Of a stretch of 64,000 nt of DNA, positions 26,345-35,021 are shown piece by piece (the stretch's first letter is position 1; every line of letters starts with the position of its first letter). The notes under the pieces were generated by a model. It had not been told where the DNA came from and ran no database searches. It was given only the letters and a program-made list of their open reading frames with translations. Origin of the DNA: Rhodococcus sp. SBT000017 (lineage in GTDB: Bacteria; Actinomycetota; Actinomycetes; Mycobacteriales; Mycobacteriaceae); assembly GCF_003688915.1 (NCBI RefSeq), contig NZ_REFU01000001.1, positions 3,472,001 through 3,536,000 on the forward strand, written 5' to 3'. A program made the translations under genes and the position numbers.

Positions 26345-27724
26345 ATGACGGATCCGTACGAGGAACTCGCAGCGGCGATCGACAACATCGTCACCAGTAC
26401 GTTCGTGACGCCGATGGGCCCCGAATTTCTCGGTTCCGTCCTGGAAGCGGCATTCGAGAAGGCGAACGTGGCCCTCGACTACCGCGGCGAGTTCGAGCCG
26501 ACCGAAGTGGTCATCACCGAGGCGTTCGAGGTGATGCCGCACGAGCAGATCGTGGCCATGGTCGGATCGCTGGGAACCGGCCCCATCGAGAACTCTTCCA
26601 AGAACTGGAACGACTTGTCCGCTGCCGCAGCCACCGGATCCGACGGCTTCCGGTCCGGCATCGAGGCGGCCATGGCGTCGGGTTGGTCGGGACCGACAGC
26701 CGACTCCGTCCGCGGCGGTGTGGGCAACTACGTCTCGTCTGCGAACGCGTTGTCCACCTCGATGAGCCTGATCAGCAACAAGTTGCTCGAGGCGCACTCC
26801 GGCTTCACGCAGACGCAGTCGAGGATGCCGCCGGTGGTTGCGCCGGCCGCAAGCAGCATGATCGATACCCTTCTACCCATTCCCTTTGCCGCGAAGGAGG
26901 CAGTGTCGGCCCGGGAGGAGCAGCAGGAAGAAGCGCGTCGAATCATGCGCTCGGTCTACGTACCAGGGGTGCTGCAGTCCGATTCCCAGGTCCCGGTGCT
27001 GCCGGCAGCGCACAATCCGGTGGCCGACGGTGGCGGTTCCAGCGGCGGCTGGGGCCTCGGCAATTCCGGCGGGGGCGGCAGTCTCGGTTCGACTTCCGGA
27101 AACGGTGGCGCGAGTGGGGCGGATTCGGCGGCCCCGACGGCTGCAACACAGGCGCAACCCGGCGGCGCCGAGGCTGCCGAAGCGGGTCGGACCGGTACCC
27201 CGGCATCGGGGCAGGCCTTGTCCGGCCAATCGGGTCCACTGCCTCCGGCCGACAACTCCGGTGAAACCCGTGCCGCATCGGTCACCGGGCCCGGCGCATC
27301 CGGTGGAGGTGCGGGCTCCGGGGTCGGCGCAGGTCCCGGCGGCTACGGCGGAACAGGACCGGGCAGCAACGGCTTCGCAGGATCCACTGGTTCGGGCTAC
27401 GGCGGCAGTGCCGGATATGCAGGCGCAGGCGGTTCCGGTGCCGGCTCGGGTTACGGCGGTTCGGTTCTCGGCCCTCCGATCGGCGGCGGTGCGGGCGGTA
27501 ACGGGGCAGGCGGTACCGGTGGTCCTGGCAGCGCAGCCGCGTCGGCCGGCCGCGCGGGAGCGCACGGCATGCCGGGAATGGGCGCCATGGGCGCAGCAGG
27601 CGCGCGGGGAGCCGGCGACAACGACGGCGAACACGCAACTCCCGGTTACCTCGTCGACGTGAGCAACGGCAGCGAACTGATCGGCGATCTACCTCTGGTT
27701 GCACCTCCGGTACTCGGCGGCTGA
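26345..27724 (+). CDS. PPE-like/ESX-type protein with Gly-rich tail
   Basis: The 459-residue protein has an N-terminal helical region with ASGWSGPTADSVRGGVGNYVSSANALSTSMSLISNKL (W-x-G turn and long helix, about residues 115-155) like WXG100/PPE-type ESX substrates, then about 230 residues of Gly/Ala/Ser low complexity. No signal peptide. It is followed 2 nt later by an EspG-like gene, a partner chaperone for PPE proteins, which supports the call. No ESX secretion core is in the window. AAGGGG lies ahead of ATG 26345. Role in the Ter island is unknown. Confidence 0.65.
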   Translation: MTDPYEELAAAIDNIVTSTFVTPMGPEFLGSVLEAAFEKANVALDYRGEFEPTEVVITEAFEVMPHEQIVAMVGSLGTGPIENSSKNWNDLSAAAATGSDGFRSGIEAAMASGWSGPTADSVRGGVGNYVSSANALSTSMSLISNKLLEAHSGFTQTQSRMPPVVAPAASSMIDTLLPIPFAAKEAVSAREEQQEEARRIMRSVYVPGVLQSDSQVPVLPAAHNPVADGGGSSGGWGLGNSGGGGSLGSTSGNGGASGADSAAPTAATQAQPGGAEAAEAGRTGTPASGQALSGQSGPLPPADNSGETRAASVTGPGASGGGAGSGVGAGPGGYGGTGPGSNGFAGSTGSGYGGSAGYAGAGGSGAGSGYGGSVLGPPIGGGAGGNGAGGTGGPGSAAASAGRAGAHGMPGMGAMGAAGARGAGDNDGEHATPGYLVDVSNGSELIGDLPLVAPPVLGG

Positions 27725-27726
27725 CG

Positions 27727-28473
27727 ATGATGACCTGGACCATGCCCGGTATCGATTTCATGATGCTGTGCAGTCGATTCGGACGCGACCGACTGCCGTA
27801 TCCCCTGGCGGTCACCATCGACGTCGATACCGTGGACGAACTGCGGCAACTGCGGCTGGAGGCGTCGGCGAGGATCGACGCGATGATGGACGAGAAACTC
27901 GGGGCAGCTGTTCGGACCGTCGTCGATCCGATCGTTCGCATCGAATGTCGCGGCGAGACAACCGATTCCCGTTACGGAATCATGCGCAGCCACGCAGCGA
28001 TTCGCCACGACGCGGCCGCGGTGCTCACTCAGCAACCGGGGCCCGACGCCTCCTCCGGCGGTGCCGTCACCATCGAACTGACCGGCCCGGACCGTGCCCC
28101 CGCCGTAGTTCTCGGATCCCTGCCGAACATCACTGCAGGCCACCGACCGGCCGAGCGACTCGAACGCGCGATGGCTGCAGCGACATCGGGTGGATCGCAT
28201 CTGTCCACGGCAACAAGAGGGGCGACAGCGGACGAGCAGTTCCGGTCGTTCTTCGACCGCCCACGATCTGCAGTGGGCGAGATCATCGTCGCGCGCGGCA
28301 AGACCTACGACAACCGCCGGGACACCGATGCCGTCTCGTTCTTCTGGATGGACTTCGAGCGGGACGGCCGGTACATCGTGCACTCCGCGAAGTCGATCGA
28401 CATCGCGCCCGCCGATACTGCCGGACTGGCGTCGGAGATCGAAGGGCACGTGGCGGTCGCGCTGAGGCGATGA
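27727..28473 (+). CDS. EspG-like ESX secretion-associated chaperone
   Basis: The 248-residue protein matches the EspG layout: W-x-x-P/G-x-x-F-x-x-L/M start (MTWTMPGIDFMMLCSRFGRDRLPYPL), a central LGSLPNITAG segment and the end AVGEIIVARGKTYDNRRDTDAVSFFWMDFERDGRYIVH, where R-x-G...V-x-x-x-D-x...GRY is typical. EspG proteins bind PE/PPE tips and deliver them to an ESX system. Directly follows the PPE-like gene. Start is the first of two ATGs. Confidence 0.75.
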   Translation: MMTWTMPGIDFMMLCSRFGRDRLPYPLAVTIDVDTVDELRQLRLEASARIDAMMDEKLGAAVRTVVDPIVRIECRGETTDSRYGIMRSHAAIRHDAAAVLTQQPGPDASSGGAVTIELTGPDRAPAVVLGSLPNITAGHRPAERLERAMAAATSGGSHLSTATRGATADEQFRSFFDRPRSAVGEIIVARGKTYDNRRDTDAVSFFWMDFERDGRYIVHSAKSIDIAPADTAGLASEIEGHVAVALRR

Positions 28474-28483
28474 CGGTCCGCCC

Positions 28484-28541
28484 TTGACACCGTATCGATT
28501 TTCGATAGGTTATCGATATTCGTTGTTATCGACTATCGATA
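28484..28541 (+). promoter_or_regulatory. Promoter with an array of TATCGA operator boxes
   Basis: A -35 TTGACA (28484-28489) and -10-like TAGGTT (28506-28511) are overlaid by five TATCGA-type half-sites: 28493-28499, 28502-28507 (reverse), 28511-28518 (TATCGATA), 28527-28532 and 28534-28541 (TATCGATA). The local GC content drops sharply. The array lies 14 nt before the DUF2975 start, so the small HTH protein of that operon is the likely binder. Confidence 0.72.
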
Positions 28542-28554
28542 TGGAGGCGGCGGG

Positions 28555-29154
28555 ATGGCATATGGACTGGGCTCCGCACGAGCCAACAAATGGGCGATGG
28601 CGTTCTACGCGGGAATCGCGGTGGTGTGGTCGGGATGGAGGGTGTGGGACTACCACTCCTCGGACTACGTCAGCGCCACCGTCACGCCCAGGGAGGACTC
28701 GCCGACTCTCGACCTGTTCGGCGGACAGTTGCAGCCAGGGAATGTCATCGAGCTCAGCGTCGCCAAAAGTGACGTCCAGCGACTCATCGGGATGATCGAC
28801 TTCATGAGGTACGGCGAGATCGTGGCCGGCGGAATCATCATCCTGGTGGGGATCTTCTTCGCGTACCGATTCTTCGACAATGTCATCAAGGAAACCCCGT
28901 TCAGCGTCGGTGCCAGCATCGACCTGGTCGCGGTCGCTGTCTGCCTGGTCTTGTACCCGGTCATCACCGGAGGACTTCGAGTGATGAGTACCAACGCGGT
29001 CCAGGGCGCACTCGAGACAACCGAGTTCACCGATACTGCGCGCGGCCTGGGTGCGTTCTGGCTGGCCGTGATCGTCGCGATCGTTCTGCAATTCGTCTAT
29101 GCGGTGCTCCGTCAGGGGTCCAAGCTCGCTCGCGATGCCGATGGGCTGGTCTGA
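28555..29154 (+). CDS. DUF2975 membrane protein
   Basis: The 199-residue protein has four predicted helices (about residues 12-30, 82-105, 118-140, 165-185) with an outer loop between the first two, the DUF2975 plan. DUF2975 genes are typically paired with a small YozG-type HTH gene, as here; function is unknown, perhaps membrane stress sensing. GGAGG lies 9 nt ahead of ATG 28555. Its stop overlaps the HTH start (TGATG), and an operator array precedes it. Confidence 0.82.
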   Translation: MAYGLGSARANKWAMAFYAGIAVVWSGWRVWDYHSSDYVSATVTPREDSPTLDLFGGQLQPGNVIELSVAKSDVQRLIGMIDFMRYGEIVAGGIIILVGIFFAYRFFDNVIKETPFSVGASIDLVAVAVCLVLYPVITGGLRVMSTNAVQGALETTEFTDTARGLGAFWLAVIVAIVLQFVYAVLRQGSKLARDADGLV

Positions 29155-29381
29155 TGGCGGAGGAGTTCGTCGACCATCTGGTCGTCTGCCATCTGGGCGA
29201 AATTCTCGACGCCCGCGGCATGACGCTCGCCGAGCTGTCGCGTCTGGCCGGAGTCAGCGTCGTCAATCTGTCGGTGCTCAAGAACGACCGCGCCAAGGCC
29301 ATCCGGTTCTCGACGCTCACCGCCGTGTGCCGCGTGCTCGGCTGCACACCCGGCGACCTGTTCACGCTGCGCCAGATCTGA
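29154..29381 (+). CDS. Small Cro/CI-type HTH regulator (YozG-like)
   Basis: The 75-residue protein is one HTH_26/XRE domain: LVVCHLGEILDARGMTLAELSRLAGVSVVNLSVLKNDRAKAIRFSTLTAVCRVLGCTPGDLFTL. Such proteins pair with DUF2975 and probably repress their own operon at the upstream TATCGA boxes. Start ATG 29154 overlaps the DUF2975 stop. It is followed by the tandem TerD gene, whose own promoter (TACATT near 29426) appears separate. Confidence 0.88.
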   Translation: MAEEFVDHLVVCHLGEILDARGMTLAELSRLAGVSVVNLSVLKNDRAKAIRFSTLTAVCRVLGCTPGDLFTLRQI

Positions 29382-29471
29382 CGTCCACCGAAGCGCAGCC
29401 GCACCAGCCGGACAAATCGAACAAGTACATTGGATGACGGTAACCAGCACTACGAGAGAGAGTCCACCACA

Positions 29472-30695
29472 TTGTCTGCTCCGGCCGGTCAACCGTTGTC
29501 CAAGGGTCAGAACGGCCCCCTCACCGTCGGTGACGTCGTCGTCTCCATCTCGCTGGCCGTACCCGCGGACCTGTCCGCGCTACTGGTCACCGACGCCGGA
29601 AAAGTGCGCACCGACGCCGATTTCGTGTTCTTCAACCAGCCCACCGGCCCCGGCGTACGTCTCGAGCCCGGCCAGGGCGGACCGGCCCGGCTCGCCGTGT
29701 CGCTCGCCGCAGTTCCCGCCGACATCGAGCAGATCCGCGCTGTCATCACCCTCGACGACGCGTCGAGCAACTTCGGTCGATCCGCCGCTCCCGTCGCGCG
29801 GGTGAGCGACGCAAGCGGAAATGTGTTGTACGAGTACACGATCGATGGCTTGAGCTCGGAGTCGATCGTGATCGCGCTGGAGATCTACCGCCGTCAGGGC
29901 AGCTGGAAGGTGCGAGCCGTCGGGCAGGGTTACGCGGGTGGCTTCGCCGCCCTGGTGACGGACCACGGTGTGTCCGTGGACGACGCCCCTGCTCCCGCAC
30001 CGACGCCTCCTCCCGCTCCCGCCACTACACCGCCGCCCGCGGCGCCGCCGGCAGCACCCGCCGCCCCGGTCCGCACCGAGGCTCCGGAAGTCAGCCTCAC
30101 CAAGTCCAAGCCCGTCAGCCTCACGAAGGGCCAGAAGGTCACCCTCCGCAAGGACGGCGGCGTGGCTCTGACGGTCATCCGCATGGGCCTCGGCTGGGAC
30201 CCGGTGACCACACCGAAGAAGGGCGGATTCTTCGGTGGCGGCGGCCGAGCCGCGAACATCGACCTGGACGCGTCGGCGATCATGCTCGCCGACCGCAACG
30301 TCAACGATGTCGTGTACTACGGGCAGCTCAATGCCAAGGACGGCTCGATCGTGCACCAGGGCGACAACCTCACCGGTGAGGGCGAGGGCGACGACGAGGT
30401 GATCGTGGTCGACCTGACGCGGGTGCCCAAGCACGTGACCGGCATCATCTTCACCGTCACCTCGTACCGCGGTCAGACGTTCGAGCAGGTCGCGAACGCA
30501 TTCTGCCGCTTGGTGGACAACACCACCAACACCGAACTGGCCCGCTTCACCCTGCAGGGCGGTATGCCCTTCACCGGTCTGGTGATGGCGAAGGTCTACC
30601 GCCAGGGCAGTGAGTGGAAGCTTCAGGCCATCGGCGACGGTATCCAGGCCAAGCACGCCGGTGAGGCCGTCAAGCAGCTCGGCCGCTATATGTGA
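29472..30695 (+). CDS. Tandem TerD-domain protein with Pro-rich linker
   Basis: The 407-residue protein has two TerD domains. The first (about residues 1-165) keeps the fold ([49 protein letters not shown]) but lacks the DxDxSA calcium motif. A Pro/Ala linker follows (residues 175-210). The second (210-407) is complete, with NIDLDASAIML and GDNLTGEGEGDDEVIVVDL. It probably binds Ca2+ through one domain and a partner through the other. TTG 29472 is chosen as the start at SAPAGQPLSKG; TTG 29430 is possible. It converges with the GT87 gene, overlapping by 26 bp. Confidence 0.88.
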   Translation: MSAPAGQPLSKGQNGPLTVGDVVVSISLAVPADLSALLVTDAGKVRTDADFVFFNQPTGPGVRLEPGQGGPARLAVSLAAVPADIEQIRAVITLDDASSNFGRSAAPVARVSDASGNVLYEYTIDGLSSESIVIALEIYRRQGSWKVRAVGQGYAGGFAALVTDHGVSVDDAPAPAPTPPPAPATTPPPAAPPAAPAAPVRTEAPEVSLTKSKPVSLTKGQKVTLRKDGGVALTVIRMGLGWDPVTTPKKGGFFGGGGRAANIDLDASAIMLADRNVNDVVYYGQLNAKDGSIVHQGDNLTGEGEGDDEVIVVDLTRVPKHVTGIIFTVTSYRGQTFEQVANAFCRLVDNTTNTELARFTLQGGMPFTGLVMAKVYRQGSEWKLQAIGDGIQAKHAGEAVKQLGRYM

Positions 30696-32223
30696 CCTTG
30701 CGGGCAGTTGTCGTCCGATCTGCAGCGCCGTCGAGCACGCCACCGAGCGGGTCGACGGCGCTGCCGTTTCGAATGAGGTCCTCTGCCGGACGGTAGATCT
30801 GGCGAACGATCAACGCGCACAACCCGATCACGGCGATATCGCGCACCACGACGGTCGCGGTGAACCACTGTTCGGGTAGGCCCTTGTTCTCCACACCCAG
30901 GTAGTAGTACATTCGCGGGAACCAGACGAATGCGTCGATCGTCATCCACGCCAACAGAATTCGGCGATGCGGCAGCGCCAGAACGGCCAGCGGAACCAGC
31001 CACAGCGAATACTGCGGGCTCCATACCTTGTTGGTGAGCAGGAACCCGGCGACCACCAGGAAGACCAGTTGCGCGAGCCGCGGCCGCGTCGGTGCCGTCG
31101 TGCCGATGTATGCGATCAGTGCACAGACGATGGCGAACAACACCAGCGTCACGGCATTGAGAATTAACGGTTTGTCACCCGGGTACAGGGGGCCGTCGAA
31201 ACCGGTCCAGCCGGTGAACGAGGTGACGACGTTGTACAGCGAATCCGGGTCGGCACCGCGCTCGGAATTGAGCCGGAAGAACTCGTACCATCCCGACGGA
31301 TACAGCAGCGCGAGAGGAAGATTGACCGCCAGCCAGGCACCGAGCGCGGCGCAGGCGGTGATGCCCCACTCACGCATCTTTCCGGTGCGCCAGCACAGCA
31401 CCAGCAGTGGCCCGAGGAAAAGCAGGGGATAGAGCTTGGTGGCACCGCCGAGACCGATCAGAACCCCGGCCAGAACCGGCCGCTTCTTGGCCCACGCCAG
31501 CAACCCGGTGAGCGCGAAAGCCGTTGCGAGAGCGTCGAAATTGGTGAATCCGTGCACGATCACCAGCGGCGAGGCCGCCACCAGGGCGGCATCCCAGATA
31601 CGGCGTCCGGCAGCTATGGCAGTGGCCCACACGGTGACCAACCAGGCGACGGCCAATCCCAGGGCGACCACGTTGAAGTAGACGACGACCGGCAACGCCT
31701 GCGGCAGGAAACTCAGTGAATTCCAGGCCTTTCCGACGACCATCGAGCCGTACTGGTACAGCCCCGCGAGCACCGGGTACTCCATGTACCTGATCTGACT
31801 CGACCCGTCGGCCTTGGTTTCTTCCCAGGACTTCTTGTACGGGAACGCACCTTGATCGAGTCGCTCCGCCCCGTAGAGCGGCACGGTGTCGGAATAGCAC
31901 ATCGCCACGTACTGCCGGCTGCCACTCCAATCGAGTCCGAGCTCGCCGCCCGGCCCCACCGGTGCCTGCTGGATACAGGCGGCCTTGGCGAACCAACCGA
32001 AGCACAGGAAGACCACCGCCAGCAGCAGGACGACGCGTAGCGCGGTGAACCAGCGCTGCCGACCGATCAGCGCGTGCTTGCCGACCGGACCGCCGATGAC
32101 CGAGGACAGTTCCTCGGTCATCGGATCGGTGCGACTGGGTAAATCGCGGTCTGCTGCACTCGCCGAGTCGAGCCGACCGGGGCTGGCCACTGCTCGACCC
32201 TTGCGCTCGGGTTCGGTCGTCAC
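30670..32223 (-). CDS. GT87-like polytopic mannosyltransferase-type protein (Rv0051-like)
   Basis: The 517-residue membrane protein has a cytoplasmic lead, about ten helices and GT87 hallmarks: YVAMCYSDTVPLYGAERLDQGAFPYKKSWEE, YMEYPVLAGLYQYGSM, ATKLYPLLFLGPLLVL and NKVWSPQYSLWLVPLAVLAL. Position after ponA1 matches Rv0051 of M. tuberculosis. GTG 32223 lies 12 nt after the ponA1 stop and is the most economical start; ATG 32120 is an alternative. Likely acts on a cell-wall glycolipid. Strong resemblance to the gene at 16072. Confidence 0.85.
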   Translation of the reverse strand: MTTEPERKGRAVASPGRLDSASAADRDLPSRTDPMTEELSSVIGGPVGKHALIGRQRWFTALRVVLLLAVVFLCFGWFAKAACIQQAPVGPGGELGLDWSGSRQYVAMCYSDTVPLYGAERLDQGAFPYKKSWEETKADGSSQIRYMEYPVLAGLYQYGSMVVGKAWNSLSFLPQALPVVVYFNVVALGLAVAWLVTVWATAIAAGRRIWDAALVAASPLVIVHGFTNFDALATAFALTGLLAWAKKRPVLAGVLIGLGGATKLYPLLFLGPLLVLCWRTGKMREWGITACAALGAWLAVNLPLALLYPSGWYEFFRLNSERGADPDSLYNVVTSFTGWTGFDGPLYPGDKPLILNAVTLVLFAIVCALIAYIGTTAPTRPRLAQLVFLVVAGFLLTNKVWSPQYSLWLVPLAVLALPHRRILLAWMTIDAFVWFPRMYYYLGVENKGLPEQWFTATVVVRDIAVIGLCALIVRQIYRPAEDLIRNGSAVDPLGGVLDGAADRTTTARKVTYSGRAA

Positions 32224-32234
32224 CGCTGGAGTCG

Positions 32235-34952
32235 TTACTGCCCGGGCGCCACTGGTTCGGGCGCTGCGGGTTCGGGTGCCGCCGGTTCCGGTGCCGCGGG
32301 CTGCGCCGGTGCCAGTCCTGGCAGCGGGATGGTGACGCCGGGCAGAATCTCGACCTGCCGCGGAGTGATGACGACCGGCGGCGAGATCTCCGTCGGAATC
32401 GGCAAGGTCACCTGCGGCGGAGCTGTCGACGGTGCCACCGTCGCCGTCGGGGCCGGTGCCGAGTACTGCGGCACCCCGGCCTGACCCGCGATGGCCTCCG
32501 GCGTCGGGAAGGTCTCGTTCGAGGTGCCCTCCAACGTGCCGTCCATCGTGTCTTTCCAGATGTCCGACGGTATGCCCGATCCGTAGATCGGTCCGCCGTA
32601 GCTGTTCTCGAGCGGCAGACCCTGCTCGGTGCCGACCCACACGGCCGTGGACAGCGACGGCGTGTAACCGACCATCCAGGCGTCCTTGTTCTGTCCGGTG
32701 TCTCCGAGCTGAGCGGTACCGGTCTTGGCTGCCGACTGGCGACCGCCGGCGAGGTTGTGACCGTTCGAGTAGCCGGCGATCGGACGCATCGCCGAGGTCA
32801 CGTTGTCCGCGACCGCAGCCGAGACGACCTGCTGGCCGGCCTCGGGAGCACGGTCCAGGAGCACTGTGCCGTCGGCGGTGACGACCTTCTGCACGAAGTG
32901 CGGAGTGTGATAAACACCGGACGCAGCCAGTGTCGCGTATGCCGAAGCCATGTCGAGGACGCGCGATTGGTACTGGCCGAGCACGACTCCGTAGTTGGGG
33001 CCTGCGTTGTCGGGCTCGGTCAGGGTGGGGCCGACGCCGTCGATCTCCTGCGGGATGCCGAGCGTGTGGGCCATGTCCGCGATGGCCTGCGGACCGTTGT
33101 CCATGCTGAGCATCATGCGGTAGAAGCTCGTGTTGAGCGACCGCTTGAGCGCCTCGGCGATGGTGCAGGTTCCACAGGAGGCACCCTCGACGTTGCTGAT
33201 CTCGATGCCGTTGACGTCGAGCGGGGAGCTGTCGTACATCTTCGAGAGCGGAATTCCCTGATCCAGCGCAGCGGCCAAACCGAACACCTTGAACGAGGAT
33301 CCGGTCTGCAAACCGGACTGCGCGAAGTCGAAGCCTCGTCCGTCCGCGCCGCCGTAGTACGAGCGGACCGCGCCGGTACGTGGATCGATGGATACCGAGG
33401 CCGTCCGCAGCTCCGACGGTTCGCCTTCGAGATTGCTGTTCACGGCATCGATCGCAGCCGCCTGGGCTTTCGGATCGATGGTCGTCGTGATCTGCAGGCC
33501 CTCGGTGTTGAGGTCCTGATCACTGATACCCACCGCTGACAGTTCGCGCAGTACCTGGGCCTTGATCAAGCCGTCCGGCCCGGCATCCTGGGCGTCACCG
33601 GTATCGACCTGTGACGTAGGGACCACCGCCGGGAACATCATCGCGGCTCGCTGGGTCGCGTCGAGCTGCCCCTGGGAGACCATGCCGTCGAGCACGTAGT
33701 CCCAACGCGCTTGCGCACCGGTGGGGTTGAACTCGGGATCGAGGTTGGATGGCTGCTGAATGACCGCCGCCAGGACCGCACCCTCCTCGACCGAGAGCTG
33801 ATCGACCGACTTGCCGAAATACGCCGTCGACGCGGCAGCGATGCCGTACGCACCGCGGCCGAAGTAGATGGTGTTGAGATACGCAGCGAGAATGTCGTCC
33901 TTGGACCACTGACGCGCCATCTTCGAGGAGATGACGAGCTCACGCATCTTGCGGGTCAGCGTCCGATCGTTACCGACCAACGCGTTCTTCACGTACTGCT
34001 GGGTGATGGTCGAACCGCCGCCTGCGCTGTCGCGTCCGAGCACGTTGTCACGGAGAGCTCGACCGAAGCCCGTCACCGAGAATCCGGGATTGGAGTAGAA
34101 GTCGCGGTCCTCGGCAGAGAGCACGGCATTACGCACATGCTCCGGAATCTGGTCGATCGTCACGTCGGTGCGGTTGCCCTCGGGTGGCACCACCTTGCCG
34201 AGCACACTCGAGCCGTCGGCCGCGAAGATGGTGGCGACCTGGTTGGTTCTGATATCGCCGGGGCGCGGCACGTCCTCGACGGTGTACGCCACCATGAACG
34301 CCAGGATCGGCACGATCAGACCCAGGGCGATCAACGCGTACATCGTGCGTCGAGCGACCCGCCACTTGGACTTCTTCTTCGTATTCGCGGCGGGACCTCT
34401 TTCGGGCGGCTCGGGCGGTTCGCTGCCCGAGGAGAGAACTGATGGATCGTTCGGTTCGTGGGGTGGTGGCACAGAGCCGGACCGAGTGACGCCCGTCGGG
34501 GCGGCGGATCGAACAGGAGGCGCGATGGGCGGCTCTCCGTACCGACGTTCGCCGTAGGGACGTTCGCCTGCGGGACGTCCGCTGACGGGATCGATCGGCG
34601 GCCTGCCCTGAACGGGTCGGCCCTGCGGCGGCATCGGACGCTGCCCTGGAGGAGGCCCGGGACGCTGACCGGGAGGAGGCATCGGAGGACGACCCTGCGG
34701 CGGCATCGGACGCTGCCCTGGAGGAGGTCCGGGACGCTGACCGGGGGGAGGCCCAGGTCGCTGACCGGGGGGAGGCATCGGAGGACGACCCTGCGGCGGC
34801 ATCGGACGCTGACCGGGAGGGGGCACCGGGCGACGCCCGGGTGGATCGGAATGTCGACTGCCGCGGGGCGGCCCGGGCACGTCGGGACGCCGTCCGGAGT
34901 CGCTACGGCCCGGTTCGTTGCTACCCGGGTTGTTGTCGTAGGGGGAACTCAC
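32235..34952 (-). CDS. ponA1: Bifunctional class A penicillin-binding protein PonA1
   Basis: The 905-residue protein has a long Pro/Gln/Gly-rich cytoplasmic N-terminus (residues 1-195, repeated PPGQRPMPPQGRP), one TM helix (about 200-225), a GT51 transglycosylase (AEDRDFYSNPGF, RKMRELVISSKMARQWSKDDILAAYLNTIYFGRGAYG) and a transpeptidase with SSFK, SLN and KTGTAQ motifs, ending in a Pro/Ala-rich tail like mycobacterial PonA1. It polymerises and cross-links peptidoglycan. GTG 34952 has GGAG 8 nt upstream. Operon with DUF5318 upstream and GT87 downstream. Confidence 0.95.
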   Translation of the reverse strand: MSSPYDNNPGSNEPGRSDSGRRPDVPGPPRGSRHSDPPGRRPVPPPGQRPMPPQGRPPMPPPGQRPGPPPGQRPGPPPGQRPMPPQGRPPMPPPGQRPGPPPGQRPMPPQGRPVQGRPPIDPVSGRPAGERPYGERRYGEPPIAPPVRSAAPTGVTRSGSVPPPHEPNDPSVLSSGSEPPEPPERGPAANTKKKSKWRVARRTMYALIALGLIVPILAFMVAYTVEDVPRPGDIRTNQVATIFAADGSSVLGKVVPPEGNRTDVTIDQIPEHVRNAVLSAEDRDFYSNPGFSVTGFGRALRDNVLGRDSAGGGSTITQQYVKNALVGNDRTLTRKMRELVISSKMARQWSKDDILAAYLNTIYFGRGAYGIAAASTAYFGKSVDQLSVEEGAVLAAVIQQPSNLDPEFNPTGAQARWDYVLDGMVSQGQLDATQRAAMMFPAVVPTSQVDTGDAQDAGPDGLIKAQVLRELSAVGISDQDLNTEGLQITTTIDPKAQAAAIDAVNSNLEGEPSELRTASVSIDPRTGAVRSYYGGADGRGFDFAQSGLQTGSSFKVFGLAAALDQGIPLSKMYDSSPLDVNGIEISNVEGASCGTCTIAEALKRSLNTSFYRMMLSMDNGPQAIADMAHTLGIPQEIDGVGPTLTEPDNAGPNYGVVLGQYQSRVLDMASAYATLAASGVYHTPHFVQKVVTADGTVLLDRAPEAGQQVVSAAVADNVTSAMRPIAGYSNGHNLAGGRQSAAKTGTAQLGDTGQNKDAWMVGYTPSLSTAVWVGTEQGLPLENSYGGPIYGSGIPSDIWKDTMDGTLEGTSNETFPTPEAIAGQAGVPQYSAPAPTATVAPSTAPPQVTLPIPTEISPPVVITPRQVEILPGVTIPLPGLAPAQPAAPEPAAPEPAAPEPVAPGQ
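34621..34830 (-). repeat. In-gene tandem repeats coding the Pro-rich PonA1 N-terminus
   Basis: Units of about 30-36 bp with cores such as ACGCTGACCGGG, GGAGGAGGC and CCCTGCGGCGGCATCGGACG recur about six times and encode PPPGQRPxPP blocks. The near-identical units would readily change number by slippage. Confidence 0.8.
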
Positions 34953-35021
34953 GTACGAATCTCCAGTAATTTCGGCGGCCGCGTCGAATTCTCGGTGGAT
35001 GGGATCAGCGGAGCGATTGTG

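Noticed and set aside
34621..34830. Regularly spaced repeats, possible CRISPR
   Set aside because: Units are head-to-tail without unique spacers and code for the Pro-rich N-terminus of PonA1.
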